Of a stretch of 64,000 nt of DNA, positions 59,147-64,000 are shown in pieces. The notes beneath the pieces are model-generated. The model was given only the letters and a program-made list of their open reading frames with translations, had not been told where the DNA came from and did not search any database. The DNA is from Leisingera daeponensis DSM 23529 (lineage in GTDB: Bacteria; Pseudomonadota; Alphaproteobacteria; Rhodobacterales; Rhodobacteraceae). The stretch lies in NCBI RefSeq assembly GCF_000473145.1, contig NZ_KI421500.1:868225-932224 (forward strand). The letters run 5' to 3'. How positions within the stretch are numbered: the first letter of the stretch is position 1; each line of letters opens with the position of its first letter. The position numbers and the translations under genes were made by a program.

Positions 59147-60313
59147 CTAGGCGGTCTGCTGCCGTTCAACCTCTTCCAGCCACGCCAGAATCTGCGCCCG
59201 GCTGCCGTCCAGCCGCGGCGCAGGGGGCCGGGTTGCGGGATCGGGCAGGCCGCTCATCTTAATCGGATTGCCGGCTGACAAATATTCGGGGCGGCCATCA
59301 TCGTCCAGCACATCCACGACCATATTGCGGGCCAGGATCTGCGGATCCTTAAGCACCTGGTCGACGGTCTGGATCGGCCCGGTGGGAATGCCGGCCTCAG
59401 TCAGCAGGGCGATCCAATGCGCCTTTGTGTCCTCCAGGGTCACTGCCTCGATCAGCCGTTTCAGCAGCCGGGCGTTGTCGCAGCGGGCGGGGTTGGTGGC
59501 AAAGCGCGCGTCCCCGGCCAGCGGGAGCTGCAGCACATCGCACAGCCGCGCAAACAGCGCGTCATTGCCGGCCGCAATCACAAACAGCCCGTCAGAGGCG
59601 TGAAATGTCTCGAACGGGGTGATCGAGGGATGCCGCGCACCAGAAGGCTGCGGCGCCTCACCGGTCACCGAGGTGATGGCGATAGCGTGTTCCAGCAGCG
59701 CCAGCTGGCTGTCGAGCATGGCCACGTCGACGAATTTGCCCTCGCCGGTTTTCTGCACGTCCAGAAGCGCCGCCAGGATGCCGTGACCCAGAAACATGCC
59801 GGCCACGATGTCCCCGATCGAGGCACCGACCCGCACCGGCTCGCGGTTCTTTTCGCCAGTGATCGACATCACCCCGCCGCGGGCCTGGACCACCATGTCA
59901 TAGGCCGGTTTCAGGGCATCCGGCCCGCTGTGGCCAAAGCCGGATACCGCGCCGTAGATCAGCCGGGGGTACTGCGCGTGCAGCGCCTCCCAGCCATAGC
60001 CCAGCCGCTGCATCACCCCGGGGCGGAAGTTTTCCAGCAGCACATCGGCCTGTGCCAGCAGCCGCTCGAATATGGCGCGGTCGTCCGGGGCCTTCAGATC
60101 CAGCGCGATGCTTTCCTTGCCGTGGTTGATGGTGGCGAAATAGGCGCTTTCGCCGTCCTTGAACGGCGGGAAGGTGCGGGTATCGTCACCGCCGCCGGGA
60201 CGCTCCACCTTGATGACCCGCGCGCCCAGATCCGACAGGATCATGGAGCAGTAGGGGCCGGCCAGCACATGGGTGAGGTCCAGGATGGTGATGTTGTCCA
60301 ACGGTCGGGGCAT
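59147..60313 (-). CDS. Class III (CaiB/BaiF) CoA-transferase
   Basis: 388-residue CoA-transferase. The catalytic aspartate is D168 in IGDIVAG. Other landmarks: DLTHVLAGPYCSM at the N-terminus, NFRPGVMQRLGYG, YGAVSGFGHSGP and the FVDVAMLDSQLALLEHA segment. Substrate acid not identifiable; the family moves CoA between organic acids such as formate/oxalate, carnitine or mesaconate. Single gene, divergent from guaB, 185 bases apart. Confidence 0.88.
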   Translation of the reverse strand: MPRPLDNITILDLTHVLAGPYCSMILSDLGARVIKVERPGGGDDTRTFPPFKDGESAYFATINHGKESIALDLKAPDDRAIFERLLAQADVLLENFRPGVMQRLGYGWEALHAQYPRLIYGAVSGFGHSGPDALKPAYDMVVQARGGVMSITGEKNREPVRVGASIGDIVAGMFLGHGILAALLDVQKTGEGKFVDVAMLDSQLALLEHAIAITSVTGEAPQPSGARHPSITPFETFHASDGLFVIAAGNDALFARLCDVLQLPLAGDARFATNPARCDNARLLKRLIEAVTLEDTKAHWIALLTEAGIPTGPIQTVDQVLKDPQILARNMVVDVLDDDGRPEYLSAGNPIKMSGLPDPATRPPAPRLDGSRAQILAWLEEVERQQTA

Positions 60314-60494
60314 GGGGGATCCTGTTCGCGGTTCGATGCAGCACAGTCCTAACGTTCCTGTGAAACAGAACCTTGATGCAAGTCAGGAAAAGCCGGGTTT
60401 TCTGCACTGCAGGAATTCTTGCCCTCTGCCTCTTTTCCCCCGGGCGGTTCTGTGCCATAGGGTCACCGCCAAACGGGGTTATGCATGGGGATGA

Positions 60495-61946
<1,452 letters not shown>

Positions 61947-61982
61947 GCTGATGATGGCCGCATGTGACACCGGGGCAGGGGC

Positions 61983-63155
61983 ATGACCCCCGCCGCCCGC
62001 CTGCAGGCGGCCATTGAAATCCTCGACCAGGTGCTGGCGGGGGAGCCTGCGGAAAAGGCGCTGACCTCCTGGGGGCGGCGCAGCCGCTTCGCCGGCTCCA
62101 AGGACCGCGCCGCGGTGCGCGACCATGTGTTCACCGCGCTGCGCTGCTTGCGCTCTCATGCCGCGCTTGGCGGCGCGCGCAGCGGGCGCGGCCTGATCCT
62201 TGGCGCCCTGCGCGAGGCGGGGCAGGATCCGGATGACGTGTTTACCGGCCAGGGCCACGCCCCCGCGCCGCTGAGCGAGGCGGAACGCCTGCTGCCGCCG
62301 CCGCCGGAAGGGGCTGAGGCGCTGGATATTCCCGATTGGCTGTGGCCCGCGTTCAGCACGAGCCTTGGCGCCGGGGCCGAATCCGCCGCGCAAGCCTTGC
62401 GCAGCCGTGCCCCGGTGCATCTGCGGGTGAACACGTCCCGCGGAACCCTGCAGCAGGCGCAGGAGGCCTTGGCCGCGGACGGTATTGCCACCCGGCCGCA
62501 CCCCGCTGCTGCCACCGCGCTGGAAGTCACCGAAGGCGCCCGCAAGCTGCGCAATGCCAAGGCCTATTCGGACGGTCTGGTGGAGTTGCAGGATGCCGCC
62601 AGCCAGGCGGTGGTCGAGCGGCTGCCGCTGACGGACGGCATGTCCGTCCTCGATTACTGCGCCGGCGGCGGCGGCAAGAGCCTTGCCATGGCGGCCCGCG
62701 CCCGGATCCGGCTGCACGCCCATGACGCCGATCCCAAGCGGATGAAGGACCTGCCGGAGCGCGCTGCGCGGGCAGGCGCCGGTGTGACGCTTCTCACCTC
62801 CGCGGATGTTGCTCGCACTGGTCCCTTTGACCTCGTGCTGTGCGATGTGCCCTGTTCCGGGTCCGGATCCTGGCGGCGGGCGCCCGAGGGTAAATGGCGG
62901 CTGACGCCGGAGAGCTTGCGCGCCTTGCAGGAAACCCAGTCGGAAATATTGCGCACGGCGGCCGGTCTGACGGCGGCGGGCGGCACGCTGGCCTATGCGA
63001 CATGCTCCATGCTACAGGCTGAAAATACCCAGCAGGTTCAAACCTTTATCGGGCAAAATCCTGAGTGGTCCCTGGCGGCGGAACAAAGCTGGCAGGTGCA
63101 GGACGGCACCGATGGCTTCTATGTAGCCGTGTTGACGCGCGCAAAGGCTGGTTGA
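61983..63155 (+). CDS. rsmB: RsmB-like rRNA (cytosine-5) methyltransferase
   Basis: 390 residues, somewhat short for RsmB. An N-terminal NusB-like helical domain (residues about 5-140) precedes the class I methyltransferase: AdoMet motif VLDYCAGGGGKSLAMAA (about residue 222), DVP-C291-SGSG in motif IV and T-C341-SM in motif VI, the two cysteines used in the RNA m5C mechanism. The exact target base cannot be read from sequence; 16S rRNA C967 is the usual RsmB site. Same strand as guaB, 36 bases downstream of it; the sensor-kinase gene starts 100 bases later. Confidence 0.88.
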   Translation: MTPAARLQAAIEILDQVLAGEPAEKALTSWGRRSRFAGSKDRAAVRDHVFTALRCLRSHAALGGARSGRGLILGALREAGQDPDDVFTGQGHAPAPLSEAERLLPPPPEGAEALDIPDWLWPAFSTSLGAGAESAAQALRSRAPVHLRVNTSRGTLQQAQEALAADGIATRPHPAAATALEVTEGARKLRNAKAYSDGLVELQDAASQAVVERLPLTDGMSVLDYCAGGGGKSLAMAARARIRLHAHDADPKRMKDLPERAARAGAGVTLLTSADVARTGPFDLVLCDVPCSGSGSWRRAPEGKWRLTPESLRALQETQSEILRTAAGLTAAGGTLAYATCSMLQAENTQQVQTFIGQNPEWSLAAEQSWQVQDGTDGFYVAVLTRAKAG

Positions 63156-63255
63156 TAGGGTCGCGGCCGGGAAACCCTTTGTTTTTCTTAACGTGGTTTT
63201 AACCAAAGCCGCCGCGTTATGGCGTCACCAAGCACTGACCATGGATGGAGCCGTA

Positions 63256-64000
63256 ATGTCCGGTCGCCAAGACACTTCCGTTCCGGAACTGCGCGTTTAC
63301 GCGCCTGAGCATGCCCGGCTGGCCGCCACGCTGCTGCTGGCCGTGATGCTGATGTCCGGCCCCTGGCTGTTTGCGCTGCCCGACTGGATGAGCCGCGGGT
63401 TTATCATGGTGGGGCTGACGCTGGCGGCGGTGGCGGGGCTGATGGCGGTGCAGACCCGGATGCGGCTGAATGCGCGGGCGATGGCGGCGGAACTGCTGAC
63501 CGGTTTTATCGAAAAAGATGCAACCCCCAGCTTTGTCACCGATGACGACGGGGTGATCCATGCCTGCAACGGCGCAGCGGTGAAGCGGTTTCAGGATGGC
63601 AGCCGTGACACGCTGCCGGGCACGCTGCGGTCGATCCTGGCGAACCCGTCTGCGGTGCTGTACCGGCTGCAAAGCCGCGCCCGCGTCGATGGTGCCGCGC
63701 GCGAGGATATCGTGACCCGGCGCGGCCATGTCCGGCTGGCGGTGCATCAGATGACGGGCGGTAGCTTCCTGTGGCGGGTTGAGGATATTCTGGAGCGCGG
63801 CGGCAATGGGCGCGGTGCGGAGGCGATACCGGTGCCGATGATCACCGTTGGCCGCACCGGCGCTGTCCTGTTCATGAACGAGGCAGCCCGCAGCCTGATC
63901 GGCGAGCGGGTGAAGTCGACTGACCGCCTGTTTCCGGCGCTGCCGGTTCTGCCGGGGCGGATCAACACGCTCAGCACCAAGAATGGCCCGGTGCAGGTTC
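63256..64000 (+). CDS. PAS-domain membrane sensor kinase, N-terminal part (CckA candidate)
   Basis: Open frame running off the window end. It begins at ATG 63256 with GGAG five bases upstream (an in-frame ATG at 63241 is an alternative). Two transmembrane segments (AATLLLAVMLMSGPWLFAL and FIMVGLTLAAVAGLMAVQT, about residues 20-38 and 45-65) precede a PAS domain (GFIEKDATPSFVTDDDGVIHACN) and a second PAS-like region (VPMITVGRTGAVLFMNEAARSLIG). Such architecture fits a hybrid histidine kinase such as the CckA cell-cycle kinase, but no kinase domain is in view, so this is a position- and architecture-based guess. Confidence 0.7.
   Translation, partial: MSGRQDTSVPELRVYAPEHARLAATLLLAVMLMSGPWLFALPDWMSRGFIMVGLTLAAVAGLMAVQTRMRLNARAMAAELLTGFIEKDATPSFVTDDDGVIHACNGAAVKRFQDGSRDTLPGTLRSILANPSAVLYRLQSRARVDGAAREDIVTRRGHVRLAVHQMTGGSFLWRVEDILERGGNGRGAEAIPVPMITVGRTGAVLFMNEAARSLIGERVKSTDRLFPALPVLPGRINTLSTKNGPVQV

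Overview
The window is a high-GC, densely coded chromosomal segment of an alphaproteobacterium. Gene content and order point to the Rhodobacteraceae, probably the Roseobacter group: dusB(nifR3)-ntrB-ntrC-ntrY-ntrX, then trkA-trkH-hfq-hflX, zwf-pgl-pgi, usg, a Mg-type HemB and a type 2 heme A synthase. The assignment rests on protein features and synteny recalled from known genomes; no search was run.

Layout. 1-7165: nitrogen regulation (dusB 3' part, NtrBC, NtrYX); both response-regulator ATPases lack a recognisable GAFTGA loop. 7208-10456: a reverse-strand block (secreted caspase-like protein plus two lipoproteins) sitting between ntrX and trkA. 10570-15115: potassium uptake (TrkA, TrkH), Hfq and HflX, closed by a clear terminator. 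15182-24695: membrane-anchored penicillin-acylase-family hydrolase, a beta-hydroxyacid dehydrogenase, a SYLF lipoprotein, hemB, a membrane protein and mfd. 24751-30956: a TPR protein, a Bcr/CflA-type exporter, an AMP-ligase/DsbA-like pair facing an XRE-cupin regulator, and a small orphan. 31051-33108: an arsenic operon (ArsR-ArsC fusion, second ArsC, AqpS-type channel) driven by a promoter that appears to give a leaderless mRNA and carries a perfect 17-bp inverted repeat. 33145-37906: orphan oligopeptide-binding protein, a candidate sRNA gene, 3-hydroxybutyrate dehydrogenase, patatin and DUF502. 37988-46596: psuK-psuG, a divergent DUF4198/HupE pair whose start codons overlap, a ThiE-like protein, trmJ, ctaA, an M32 carboxypeptidase, a candidate 20-residue membrane peptide and a DUF6614-like protein. 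46726-56100: gyrA, usg, an RTX-like protein convergent with a radical SAM enzyme, and zwf-pgl-pgi. 56178-64000: a secreted hypothetical, tRNA-Gly(CCC), a RACo-type ferredoxin/ASKHA activator, a class III CoA-transferase, guaB, an RsmB-like methyltransferase and the start of a PAS sensor kinase.

How the genes work together. Most of the window is housekeeping: nitrogen sensing, K+ uptake, RNA chaperone, tRNA/rRNA modification, heme, GMP synthesis, DNA gyrase, transcription-coupled repair, and glucose-6-phosphate entry to the Entner-Doudoroff/pentose phosphate routes. Accessory content is concentrated in the caspase island, the arsenic operon, the yejA-bdhA intergenic region and the RTX/radical SAM pair. 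No insertion sequence, prophage, CRISPR array or integrase was recognised. The most interesting unannotated elements are the candidate sRNA at 35078-35151, the ars operator/leaderless promoter and the 20-codon ORF at 46173.
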